Positions 57,342 through 64,000 of a stretch of 64,000 nucleotides of DNA are shown piece by piece. Position 1 is the first letter of the stretch; every line of letters starts with the position of its first letter. The DNA comes from Lysobacter capsici (GTDB taxonomy: Bacteria > Pseudomonadota > Gammaproteobacteria > Xanthomonadales > Xanthomonadaceae), in assembly GCF_014779555.2 (NCBI RefSeq), contig NZ_CP094357.1:1116001-1180000 (forward strand), written 5' to 3'. The translations under genes and the position numbers were made by a program. The notes beneath the pieces are model-generated. The model did no database searches. It was not told where the DNA came from and saw only the letters and a program-made list of their open reading frames with translations.

Positions 57342-58484
57342 ATGCTTTTCAGATGGACGTTGCTGTGGCTGGTATGCGTGCTCGGGCTGACCGCCTGCGG
57401 CAAGGACGCCGTGCCGCCGCCGGGCGCGGCCGAGCCGATGACGCTGGGCAGCCAGAACGAAACCCCCAAGGTCGCGCCGGCGCCGCCGAGCGAGGCCGAG
57501 ATCCTGCGCGGCACCTACTGGCCGCCGGCCAAGCTCGACGGCGGCGTCGCCCGGATCAGCTGCGAATACGACTACCCCAGTTTCGGCGAAGGCGAACGCC
57601 TGACCTCGCTGGATTTCTTCAGCCTGGTCGACGCGCTGTCGCCGTGCCAGGCGCGCGGCGTGGTGCGGCTGCGCTATCAGGGCAAGATCGGCGCGGGATT
57701 CACCGCGCTGGTGCAGCGAGTCGCGGCGATGGCCACGCGCATGGAGATCCAGACCCGCATCCTCGACATCGATTCCAGCGGCGGCCACGTCGAGGAAGCG
57801 ATCCGCGCCGGCGATTCGATCGCCGAATCGGGCTGGGCGATCTGGGTGCGCGACGGTTCGGTCTGCCACAGCGCCTGCGTGCTGGTGCTGGCGGCCGGCG
57901 ACACCCGCTCGGTCGAAGGCAAGGTCGGCATCCATCGGCTGATGCGCGACCGCTCCACCGCGACCTCGCGCGCCGAACTCAGCCGTGAGCTGCGCTCGAT
58001 CAATCAGCAAGTGCGCGATTACCTCGAGCGCAACGGCGTGGCCACCAGCGTGTCGGACCTGATGATGACCGTGGCCAATCGCGACCTGCGCATTCTCACT
58101 GCGGATGAGTTGAAGCTGTTCGGCCTGGACGGCACCAACGCCGCGCAGGATGATCTAGACCGGATTCGCCTGACCCGCAAATGCGGCGACGATTTCGTCC
58201 GTCGCCGCGAAGCGTTCCGTCGCGCCTTCGACGCCCAGTGCATGGCCACCGGCAAGAATTTCGAATCCATGCCCGAGTGCGCCAAGGCGCTGCAGGGCGA
58301 ATACGGTTTCCCCGACAAGACCTGCCCGTCCGACAGCCCGGCCGATCTGTATGCGCGCGATCTGCCCGACCTGCTGCCGTTCGAGGAAGAGGCGGTGAGC
58401 AACGAGGCCAAGGCCGCGGGCGATGGCGGCAAGGGCGCCGAGAAGGGCGCGGCGAAGAAGTCGGCTTCCAGACAGGTCGAGTAA
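57342..58484 (+). CDS. Lipoprotein with ClpP/crotonase-like protease fold
   Basis: A 380-residue predicted lipoprotein: the signal ends in the lipobox LTAC (Cys19). The central domain resembles periplasmic ClpP-like proteins (COG3904 type): LDIDSSGGHVEEAIRAGDSI (about residues 141-160), then VRDGSVCHSACVLVLAAGDTRSVEGKVGIHRL. The last segment holds a candidate nucleophile Ser177 and His198. The C-terminal third has several cysteines (CGDD, QCMA, ECAKAL, TCPSD) and an alanine/lysine-rich tail. A membrane-anchored serine protease is the inference; no substrate is known. Confidence 0.75.
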   Translation: MLFRWTLLWLVCVLGLTACGKDAVPPPGAAEPMTLGSQNETPKVAPAPPSEAEILRGTYWPPAKLDGGVARISCEYDYPSFGEGERLTSLDFFSLVDALSPCQARGVVRLRYQGKIGAGFTALVQRVAAMATRMEIQTRILDIDSSGGHVEEAIRAGDSIAESGWAIWVRDGSVCHSACVLVLAAGDTRSVEGKVGIHRLMRDRSTATSRAELSRELRSINQQVRDYLERNGVATSVSDLMMTVANRDLRILTADELKLFGLDGTNAAQDDLDRIRLTRKCGDDFVRRREAFRRAFDAQCMATGKNFESMPECAKALQGEYGFPDKTCPSDSPADLYARDLPDLLPFEEEAVSNEAKAAGDGGKGAEKGAAKKSASRQVE

Positions 58485-58504
58485 GCGATCGGGCTGAGGG
58501 CCGT

Positions 58505-58690
58505 GGTTGTGCCCTTGATCTGACTGGTCTGCGCACCCGGCACTGAGAAAGTAATTCGGCGCCAAGTCGAACAGACACCCGGCATCGGTGTCGCGGCCAT
58601 GCGCGTCGACGCGGACAGCGATTCGCACTTGCGATCCCGTCGCGCGGCCGGGAAAATCGCCGCCTGTCAGCCAGAGCACGCCTGCCGGGC
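58505..58690 (+). promoter_or_regulatory. Cobalamin-riboswitch-like leader of the TonB receptor gene (divergent or decayed)
   Basis: Blocks in cobalamin-riboswitch order: GAGAA (58545-58549), GGCGCCAAGTC (58558-58568), ACAGACACCCGGCATCGGTG (58571-58590), CACTTG (58626-58631), GGGAA (58650-58654) and AGCCAG...CCTGCC (58669-58686). The B12 box reads AGCCAGAGCACGCCTGCC, two bases longer than consensus between its halves. Total span is normal (about 185 nt). It could be a variant aptamer or a pseudo-riboswitch; covariance search RF00174 would decide. Confidence 0.45.
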
Positions 58691-58721
58691 TCAAGCCATT
58701 CGCCCTCGCAGGAGTTTTCCG

Positions 58722-60866
58722 ATGTCCGCCCTCCCTTACCGGCCGGCGCCGGCGTGTCTCGCGCTGGCCCTGCTGTCGTTGTGCTCGCTGTCGCCGTCGC
58801 TGGCGTTCGCCGCCGAATCCGCCGACGAACCCGCGGCCGAAGCGCCCGCCGATTCGCAGGTCCACCAACTCGATCAGATCCAGGTGCGCGGCGTGGCCGG
58901 GCCGAAGTTCGGCGCCGAGCGCACCCGCAGCGCGACCAAGACCGACACCGCGCTGATCGAAGTCCCGCAGGCGATCACCGTGCTGCCGCGCGCGCTGATC
59001 GATGCCCAGGGCGGACGCTCGCTCAACGAGATGCTGGCGCTGGTGCCCGGCGTCGGCCTCAACAACGGCGACGGCCAGCGCGATCAGGTCGCGATCCGCG
59101 GCTTCAGCGCGCTCGCCGACCAATACCTCGACGGTGTGCGCGACGACGCCATGTACTACCGCGACCTGGCCAACGTCGAGCGGATCGAAGTGCTCAAGGG
59201 CACCGCGGCGATGCTGTTCGGCCGCGGCTCTTCGGGCGGCCTGATCAATCGCGTCAGCAAGCAGCCGCTCGATACCGCGCAAGGCAAGCTGCGCCTGTAC
59301 GCCGACAGCGAAGGCGGCCGCCGCGGCGAGTTCGACCTGACCGGCCCGCTTGGGCCCGGCGCGGGCCGCGTGGTTGGCGCGCTCGAGGATTCCGAGACCT
59401 TCCGCGAGCAGGGCTTCATCGAGCGCTGGCTGATCGCGCCGTCGTACCGGTTCGAACTCGGCGGCGGGCAGTTGCTGCTGCAGGCCAGCGCGCAGCGCGA
59501 CGAACGCGTCACCGACTTCGGCATGCCGAGCCTGTTCGGCCGGCCCGTCGATATGCCGATCGATACTTACTACGGCTCCAGCGATGCGCGCCACGACGAT
59601 TACAGCCGCGCCCGCGTCAATATCTTCAATGCGACCTACAGCAAAGCGCTGAGCGAACAACTCGACCTGCGCGTGACCTTGCGCGGTACCGACTACGAGC
59701 TGGATCGCCGCAACACCTTGATCAGCGGCAATCCGTTCCTGCGCAATGGCCGCTGGCTGTCGGCGCGCCGTCACGCCGGCAATACTCGCGACCAGCAGGC
59801 GTGGTTCGCGCAGACCGATCTGGTCTACGAAGGCGAGCGGCATCGGCTGCTGATCGGCAGCGAGCTGAGTTACGAGCGCAAGGACCAGGCCAGCTACGGC
59901 GGCGTCGCCACGCCGATCGATCTGCTGAATCCGGCGCTCGACCGGCCGCGATTCAATCCGCGTCCCGAGGCCGCCGCGCGCAGCCGTCTGCGCAACGCCG
60001 CGTTGTACGTGCAGGACCAGATCACCCTGAGCACGCAGTGGAAGGCCGTGGTCGGCGCGCGTTACGACGATTACCGCCAACAAACCCGCGATACGCTCAA
60101 TTCCGCCGCGCCCGCGCTGGATCGCAGCGATCGCGAATGGAGCCCGCGCCTGGGCCTGATCTGGATGCCGAGCGCGCAGCAATCGCTGTACGCGAGCTGG
60201 GGCGAGTCGTTCCAGCCCTCGGCCGAAAGCCTGCCGCTGAGCACGGTCAATGTCGATATCAGCCCGGAAACCACGTCCAACCGCGAGGTCGGCTACAAGT
60301 TCGCGCGCGCCGACGGCCTGCTGAGTTTCGACGTGGCGGTGTTCGAGACCGAACGCGAACACATCAAGACCACCGATCCGGTCGACCCGCGCCGGCAGAT
60401 CGGCGTGGGCACCCAGCGCACGCGCGGCGCCGAGGTCGGTCTGGCCGCGTCCTTGCTCGACCAGCGCCTGGATCTGTATGCCGGTTACGCCTACCTCGAC
60501 GGCGAGATCACCAAATCCAACAACGTCGCCAGCGGCGTCGCGTTGCAGGGCCGCACCTCGCCGCTGACGCCGCGCCACAGCGCGTCGGTGTATGCCGAAT
60601 ACGCCTTGGGCCGCGGTTTCAGCGTCGGCGGCCTGGCCCAGCACGTCGCCCTGCAATACGCCGCGCCGACCAATCTGAGCGTGCTGCCGGCGTTCACCCG
60701 CTTCGATTTCAATCTGCGCTACCAGACCGGGCCGTGGGATTGGCGCCTGCGCCTGGAGAATGCGTTCGACAAGCGTTACTTCGCTTCGGCGCACGGTTCG
60801 GTCGACGGCTTCAACGCGCCGGGCGCGCCGCGCACGCTCAGCCTGACCATGGACTATCGCTTCTGA
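58722..60866 (+). CDS. TonB-dependent siderophore receptor
   Basis: A 714-residue outer-membrane receptor importing an iron chelate or similar ligand using TonB energy. The signal peptide ends near FAAES. The plug domain contains ALIEVPQAITVLPRALIDAQGGRSLNEMLALVPGVGLNNGDGQRDQVAIRGF and VERIEVLKGTAAMLFGRGSSGGLINRVSKQP. The 22-stranded barrel ends LENAFDKRYFASAHGSVDGFNAPGAPRTLSLTMDYRF, with the C-terminal Phe. FhuE/FoxA-like text suggests a hydroxamate or catecholate siderophore. The cobalamin-like leader raises the alternative of a corrinoid ligand. RBS AGGAG precedes the ATG. Confidence 0.92.
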   Translation: MSALPYRPAPACLALALLSLCSLSPSLAFAAESADEPAAEAPADSQVHQLDQIQVRGVAGPKFGAERTRSATKTDTALIEVPQAITVLPRALIDAQGGRSLNEMLALVPGVGLNNGDGQRDQVAIRGFSALADQYLDGVRDDAMYYRDLANVERIEVLKGTAAMLFGRGSSGGLINRVSKQPLDTAQGKLRLYADSEGGRRGEFDLTGPLGPGAGRVVGALEDSETFREQGFIERWLIAPSYRFELGGGQLLLQASAQRDERVTDFGMPSLFGRPVDMPIDTYYGSSDARHDDYSRARVNIFNATYSKALSEQLDLRVTLRGTDYELDRRNTLISGNPFLRNGRWLSARRHAGNTRDQQAWFAQTDLVYEGERHRLLIGSELSYERKDQASYGGVATPIDLLNPALDRPRFNPRPEAAARSRLRNAALYVQDQITLSTQWKAVVGARYDDYRQQTRDTLNSAAPALDRSDREWSPRLGLIWMPSAQQSLYASWGESFQPSAESLPLSTVNVDISPETTSNREVGYKFARADGLLSFDVAVFETEREHIKTTDPVDPRRQIGVGTQRTRGAEVGLAASLLDQRLDLYAGYAYLDGEITKSNNVASGVALQGRTSPLTPRHSASVYAEYALGRGFSVGGLAQHVALQYAAPTNLSVLPAFTRFDFNLRYQTGPWDWRLRLENAFDKRYFASAHGSVDGFNAPGAPRTLSLTMDYRF

Positions 60867-60947
60867 GGAGGCGTCGCGCTTCGGCGCCGGCGCGAAGGTT
60901 CAAGCGATGGCGCGGCTCGGACGCAGGTCCGCTGTCGCGCCGGACGG

Positions 60948-61319
60948 TCAGCGCGACAGCGGCGGCACCGGCGTGGGCTTGCCGTCGATGCCGAGCGCGA
61001 TCATGGTGAAACGGCCGCGCGTGGCGAGTTGGGAGTCGCCGGTCAGCAGGTCTTCCTTGTGCATCTCGACCTCGACCTGCATCGAGGTGCGGCCGGTTTC
61101 GACCACGCGCGCGACCAGTTCGACCAAGGCGCCCTTGGGCACCGCGGTGTGGAAATCGATCTGTTCCGAGCGCGCGGTCACCACGACCGTGCGCGCGTAG
61201 CGCGTGGCGGCGATGAAGGCGGCCTTGTCCATCCACGCCAACGCCTGTCCGCCGAACAGCGTGCCCAGATGGTTGGTGTGATCGGGGAACACGATCTCGG
61301 TCATGCGGGCTTCGGACAT
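60948..61319 (-). CDS. Acyl-CoA thioesterase (YciA-type hotdog)
   Basis: A 123-residue hotdog-fold hydrolase of acyl-CoAs. The active-site segment FPDHTNHLGTLFGGQALAWMDKAAFIAATRYAR (about residues 9-42) is typical of YciA/BACH-like enzymes, followed by FHTAVPKGALVELVARVVETGRTSMQVEVEMHKEDL. The longer frame upstream runs through a dispersed palindrome and is discarded; the ATG used gives the family's normal N-terminus. It stands alone. Confidence 0.9.
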   Translation of the reverse strand: MSEARMTEIVFPDHTNHLGTLFGGQALAWMDKAAFIAATRYARTVVVTARSEQIDFHTAVPKGALVELVARVVETGRTSMQVEVEMHKEDLLTGDSQLATRGRFTMIALGIDGKPTPVPPLSR

Positions 61320-61359
61320 GGCGGGCTCAGGCAAGTGGCTTTGAAATGCAGCGGATATT

Positions 61360-61396
61360 CCCTCTCCCGCTTGCGGGAGAGGGCTAGGGTGAGGGG
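61360..61396 (+). repeat. CCCTCTCCCGC-family palindrome (copy 2)
   Basis: CCCTCTCCCGCTTGCGGGAG then AGGGCTAGGGTGAGGGG. Oriented opposite to the next copy. Confidence 0.85.
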
Positions 61397-61436
61397 CTTT
61401 TGATTTCGTTTCTGGAAAAACGCAGGGCCTGGTCAT

Positions 61437-61475
61437 ACCCTCACCCCAACCCCTCTCCCGCACGCGGGAGAGGGG
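61437..61475 (-). repeat. CCCTCTCCCGC-family palindrome (copy 3)
   Basis: CCCTCACCCCAACCCCTCTC then CCGCACGCGGGAGAGGGG, the reverse-oriented form. Together with copy 2 it makes an inverted pair about 40 bp apart. Confidence 0.85.
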
Positions 61476-61529
61476 CTTTAAGACAGATGGGAGAGGGGCT
61501 TTGAGAGCGACGAAATAAAGCGCGAAAAC

Positions 61530-62549
61530 TCAAAACGCTTCGTCGAACGCCACTTCGCCCTGCACGCCGACCTGATACGCCGAAACCCGGCGCTCGAAGA
61601 AGTTGGTCACTTCCTGCACGTCCTGCAGGTCCATGAACGCGAACGGGTTGGTCGAGCCGAAATGCTTGGGCATGCCGAGCTGGGCCATGCGCTGGTCGGC
61701 GCAGTATTCCAGGTACTGGCGCATGTCCTTCAACGACAGGCCGACCACGCCGCCGGACAGCACGTCCTGGGCGAACTGGTATTCGCAGTCCACCGCGTCC
61801 TCGAACATCCTGACCACCTGCGCGCGCAGATCGGCGTCGAACAGGTCGGGCTCTTCCTCGCGCGCGGTGCGGATCACCTCGAACGCGAACGCCATGTGGC
61901 AGCTTTCGTCGCGGAACACCCAGTTGGTGCCCGAGGCCAGGCCGTTGAGCAGGCCGCGCGAACGCAGGTAGTACACGTAGGCGAAGGCGGCGAAGAAGAA
62001 CAGGCCTTCGATGCAACCGGCGAAGCAGATCAGGTTGAGCAGGAACTGGCGGCGCTGTTCGCGCGTCTCGATGCGCTGCAGGCCCTGGATCGAATCCATC
62101 CAGCGGAAGCAGAACTCGGCCTTGGCCCGGATGGATGCGATGTTCTCGACCGCGTCGAAGGCCTTGGCGCGCTCGTTCGGATCGGGCAGGTAGGTGTCGA
62201 GCAGGGTCAGATAGAACTGCACGTGCAGCGCTTCTTCGTACAACTGCCGCGACAGGTACATGCGCGCTTCGGGCGCGTTGATGTGCTGATACAGGTTCAG
62301 CACCAGATTGTTCGACACGATGCTGTCGCCGGTGGCGAAGAACGCGACCAGGCGCTCGACCAGATGCCGTTCGGCCGGGCCGAACTTGTGCTTGAGGTCG
62401 TTGACGTCCTGCGAAAAATCGACTTCCTCGACGGTCCAGGTGTTGCGGATCGCGTCGCGGTACATCTCGTAGAAATGCGGGTAGCGCATCGGCCGCAGGG
62501 TGAGATCGAAGCCGGGGTCGAGCAGCAGACGGGTTGAATCGGTGGACAT
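61530..62549 (-). CDS. nrdB: Class I ribonucleotide reductase, beta subunit
   Basis: A 339-residue radical-generating subunit that supports aerobic deoxyribonucleotide synthesis. Di-iron ligands are visible in the four-helix bundle: SRQLYEEALHVQFY (Glu, His), an earlier Asp/Glu helix (AERHLVERLVAFFATGD), CIEGLFFFAAFAYVYYLR (Glu), and FRDESCHMAFAFEVI (Glu, His). Length and C-terminus (GVQGEVAFDEAF) fit class Ia/Ib NrdB; the C-terminal tail docks on NrdA. The adjacent nrdA is upstream on the same strand, separated by palindromic repeats. Confidence 0.94.
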   Translation of the reverse strand: MSTDSTRLLLDPGFDLTLRPMRYPHFYEMYRDAIRNTWTVEEVDFSQDVNDLKHKFGPAERHLVERLVAFFATGDSIVSNNLVLNLYQHINAPEARMYLSRQLYEEALHVQFYLTLLDTYLPDPNERAKAFDAVENIASIRAKAEFCFRWMDSIQGLQRIETREQRRQFLLNLICFAGCIEGLFFFAAFAYVYYLRSRGLLNGLASGTNWVFRDESCHMAFAFEVIRTAREEEPDLFDADLRAQVVRMFEDAVDCEYQFAQDVLSGGVVGLSLKDMRQYLEYCADQRMAQLGMPKHFGSTNPFAFMDLQDVQEVTNFFERRVSAYQVGVQGEVAFDEAF

Positions 62550-62571
62550 GGTGGTTCCTTAGATATTGCAA

Positions 62572-62647
62572 GCCTCTCTCGCAAGCGAGAGGCACTTTCT
62601 CCCTTCTCCCGCTTGCGGGAGAAGGTGCCCGAAGGGCGGATGAGGGC
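62572..62647. repeat. Palindromic repeats between nrdB and nrdA (copy 4)
   Basis: Two adjacent palindromes: GCCTCTCTCGCAAGCGAGAGGC, written here as the 22-bp unit starting at 62572, and CTTCTCCCGCTTGCGGGAGA near 62604 followed by GGTGCCC...GGATGAGGG. They are variants of the CCCTCTCCCGC family. Confidence 0.8.
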
Positions 62648-62688
62648 GCGCGCGAATCGATAACAGCGCGAGCTGCGCGGTACGTTTG

Positions 62689-62723
62689 CCCTCACCCCGG
62701 CCCTCTCCCGCACGCGGGAGAGG
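62689..62723 (-). repeat. CCCTCTCCCGC-family palindrome (copy 5)
   Basis: CCCTCACCCCGGCCCTCTCC then CGCACGCGGGAGAGGG, 12 bp downstream of the nrdA stop, where it could act as a 3' hairpin. Confidence 0.85.
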
Positions 62724-62735
62724 GAGCAAAGCGTG

Positions 62736-64000
62736 TTACTGACAGGCTTCGCAGGACTCCGGATTTTCCAGCGAGCAGGCGATCGCCTCGCTGGCGGTGA
62801 ACTCCACCGGCGCCAGCTCGGGCTTCGGCGTCGCCGCGACCGGCGCGCTGACCGTGGTCTTGGCGATCTTGGTGGCCGGACGCGAACGCAGGTAATACGT
62901 CGTCTTCAGGCCCTTCTTCCAGGCGTACATGTACATCGAGCTGAGCTGGCCGATGTTCGGGCTCTCGATGAACAGGTTGAGCGACTGGCTCTGGTCGATA
63001 TACGCGCCGCGCTCGGCGGCCATGTCGATCAGCGAGCGCATCGGCAGTTCCCACGCGGTGCGGTAGACCTGACGCAAGGCCTCGGGCACTTCGGTCACCG
63101 ACTGGATCGAACCTTCGGCCATCTTGATCCGGTCGCGCATCTCGGCGGTCCACATGCCGAGCTTCTTGAGTTCCTCGACCAGGTACTTGTTGACGACCAG
63201 GAAGTCGCCCGACAGCGTCTCGCGCTTGAACAGGTTCGACACCTGCGGCTCGATGCACTCGTAGCAACCGGCGATCGACGCGATGGTCGCGGTCGGCGCG
63301 ATCGCGATCAGCAGCGAGTTGCGCAGGCCGTGTTCGGCGATGCGCTTGCGCAGTTCGTCCCAGCGCTCGGGCTGCGACGGGGTCACGCCCCAGGCTTCGA
63401 ACTGCAACTCGCCGACGCTGGCGCGGGTGTCGTCGAACGACGGGTGCTTGCCGTGTTCCATCGCCAGTTCGTTCGACGCCGACAGCGCGTGGAAGTAGAT
63501 CGCCTCGGCGATCTCCATCGCCAGCTTGCGCGCCGGTTCCGAATCGAACGGCAGGCGCAACTTGAAGAACACGTCCTGCAGGCCCATCGAACCCAGGCCG
63601 ACCGGACGCCACTTCAGATTGGCGCGGCGCGCGGTTTCGATCGGATAGAAGTTCAGGTCGATCACGCGGTCGAGCTGGCGCACGGCCAGGCGCACGGTCT
63701 CGGCGAGCTTGTCGAAATCGAACGCGCCCTTGCCGTCCTCGTACATCTCGACGTGATGCGAGAGGTTGATCGAGCCCAGGTTGCACACCGCGGTTTCGTC
63801 CTGCGAGGTGACTTCCAGGATCTCGGTGCACAGGTTCGACAGATGGATGACGTTGCCGTCGCGCAGGGTCTGGTTGGACGCGCGGTTGGACTTGTCCTTG
63901 AAGTTCATCCAGCCGTTGCCGGTCTGCGCCAGGGTGCGCATCATCCGGCCGTAGATGTCGCGCGCCTTGACCTTCTTGGCCGCAAGGCCCGCGGCTTCGG
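62736..64000 (-). CDS. nrdA: Class I ribonucleotide reductase, alpha subunit, C-terminal part
   Basis: About 420 residues of the catalytic subunit are visible; the N-terminus lies beyond the window's right end. NLCTEI and AVCNLGSINL hold two of the active-site cysteines, with the Glu (TEI) between. NLFIESPNIGQLSSMYMYAWKKGLKTTYYLR is the segment with the radical-transfer tyrosines, and the C-terminus ends SCEACQ, whose CxxC shuttles electrons from thioredoxin/glutaredoxin. The reading frame is open to the edge (KARDIYGRMMRTLAQTGNGWMNFKD). Upstream of nrdB on the same strand. Confidence 0.95.
   Translation of the reverse strand, partial: EAAGLAAKKVKARDIYGRMMRTLAQTGNGWMNFKDKSNRASNQTLRDGNVIHLSNLCTEILEVTSQDETAVCNLGSINLSHHVEMYEDGKGAFDFDKLAETVRLAVRQLDRVIDLNFYPIETARRANLKWRPVGLGSMGLQDVFFKLRLPFDSEPARKLAMEIAEAIYFHALSASNELAMEHGKHPSFDDTRASVGELQFEAWGVTPSQPERWDELRKRIAEHGLRNSLLIAIAPTATIASIAGCYECIEPQVSNLFKRETLSGDFLVVNKYLVEELKKLGMWTAEMRDRIKMAEGSIQSVTEVPEALRQVYRTAWELPMRSLIDMAAERGAYIDQSQSLNLFIESPNIGQLSSMYMYAWKKGLKTTYYLRSRPATKIAKTTVSAPVAATPKPELAPVEFTASEAIACSLENPESCEACQ

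Overview
The window is a GC-rich chromosomal segment, almost certainly from a Lysobacter-like member of the Xanthomonadaceae (Gammaproteobacteria). This rests on the gene content (pilMNOPQ next to a divergent mrcA, a MoxR/DUF58/Bat operon, type B L31, class I nrdAB), on strong G/C bias at third codon positions, and on dispersed palindromic intergenic repeats including a REP/RAYT locus. Genes are dense and often overlap by ATGA. I see no prophage, integron, CRISPR array, rRNA or tRNA.

Layout. 1-5.7 kb: end of recG, a small RTX-repeat protein, a DUF4166 protein coupled to a nucleoside hydrolase, an 80-bp tandem repeat, rpmE2 and citrate synthase. 5.9-8.6 kb: three poorly characterised minus-strand genes, two of them exported. 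8.9-17.3 kb: mrcA (PBP1a) diverging from the pilMNOPQ type IV pilus alignment/secretin operon. 17.5-24.5 kb: MoxR ATPase, DUF58, DUF4381, two von Willebrand proteins (the second a BatB-BatC fusion) and BatD, a chaperone-like envelope or stress complex. 25-26.4 kb: a dicarboxylate/amino-acid symporter preceded by a nine-codon leader ORF.

26.8-38.6 kb: a complete 4-hydroxybenzoate/protocatechuate catabolic island. It contains an outer-membrane MetA/SphA-like protein, the IclR regulator pcaR, and divergently pcaI, pcaJ, pcaF, pcaH, pcaG, pcaB, a pcaD-pcaC fusion (pcaL), pobA and pcaK. PcaK imports 4-hydroxybenzoate, PobA makes protocatechuate, PcaHG opens the ring, PcaB and PcaL give 3-oxoadipate, and PcaIJ/PcaF finish to succinyl-CoA and acetyl-CoA. 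Two nearly identical 17-bp palindromes, before the porin-like gene and in the pcaR-pcaI gap, look like the PcaR operator.

38.8-51.6 kb: transketolase, an OafA-type acyltransferase, a RAYT transposase flanked by four REP elements, an acetyl-CoA hydrolase/transferase, modABC (ModC lacks its regulatory domain), a persulfide-dioxygenase-like metallohydrolase, an S1/P1 nuclease, OmpW and GAPDH. 52-64 kb: an ABC transporter of unknown substrate, metE, a ClpP-fold lipoprotein, a TonB-dependent receptor, a thioesterase, nrdB and the C-terminal part of nrdA.

The most notable features are regulatory RNAs around 56.7-58.7 kb. metE is preceded by a cobalamin riboswitch whose conserved core is interrupted by a very long hairpin. 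The TonB receptor leader carries cobalamin-riboswitch-like blocks in the right order but with a disrupted B12 box, so it may be a variant or decaying riboswitch. Other points of interest are the PcaR operator pair, the leader ORF coupled to the symporter, and the RAYT gene whose stop codon lies inside a REP element.
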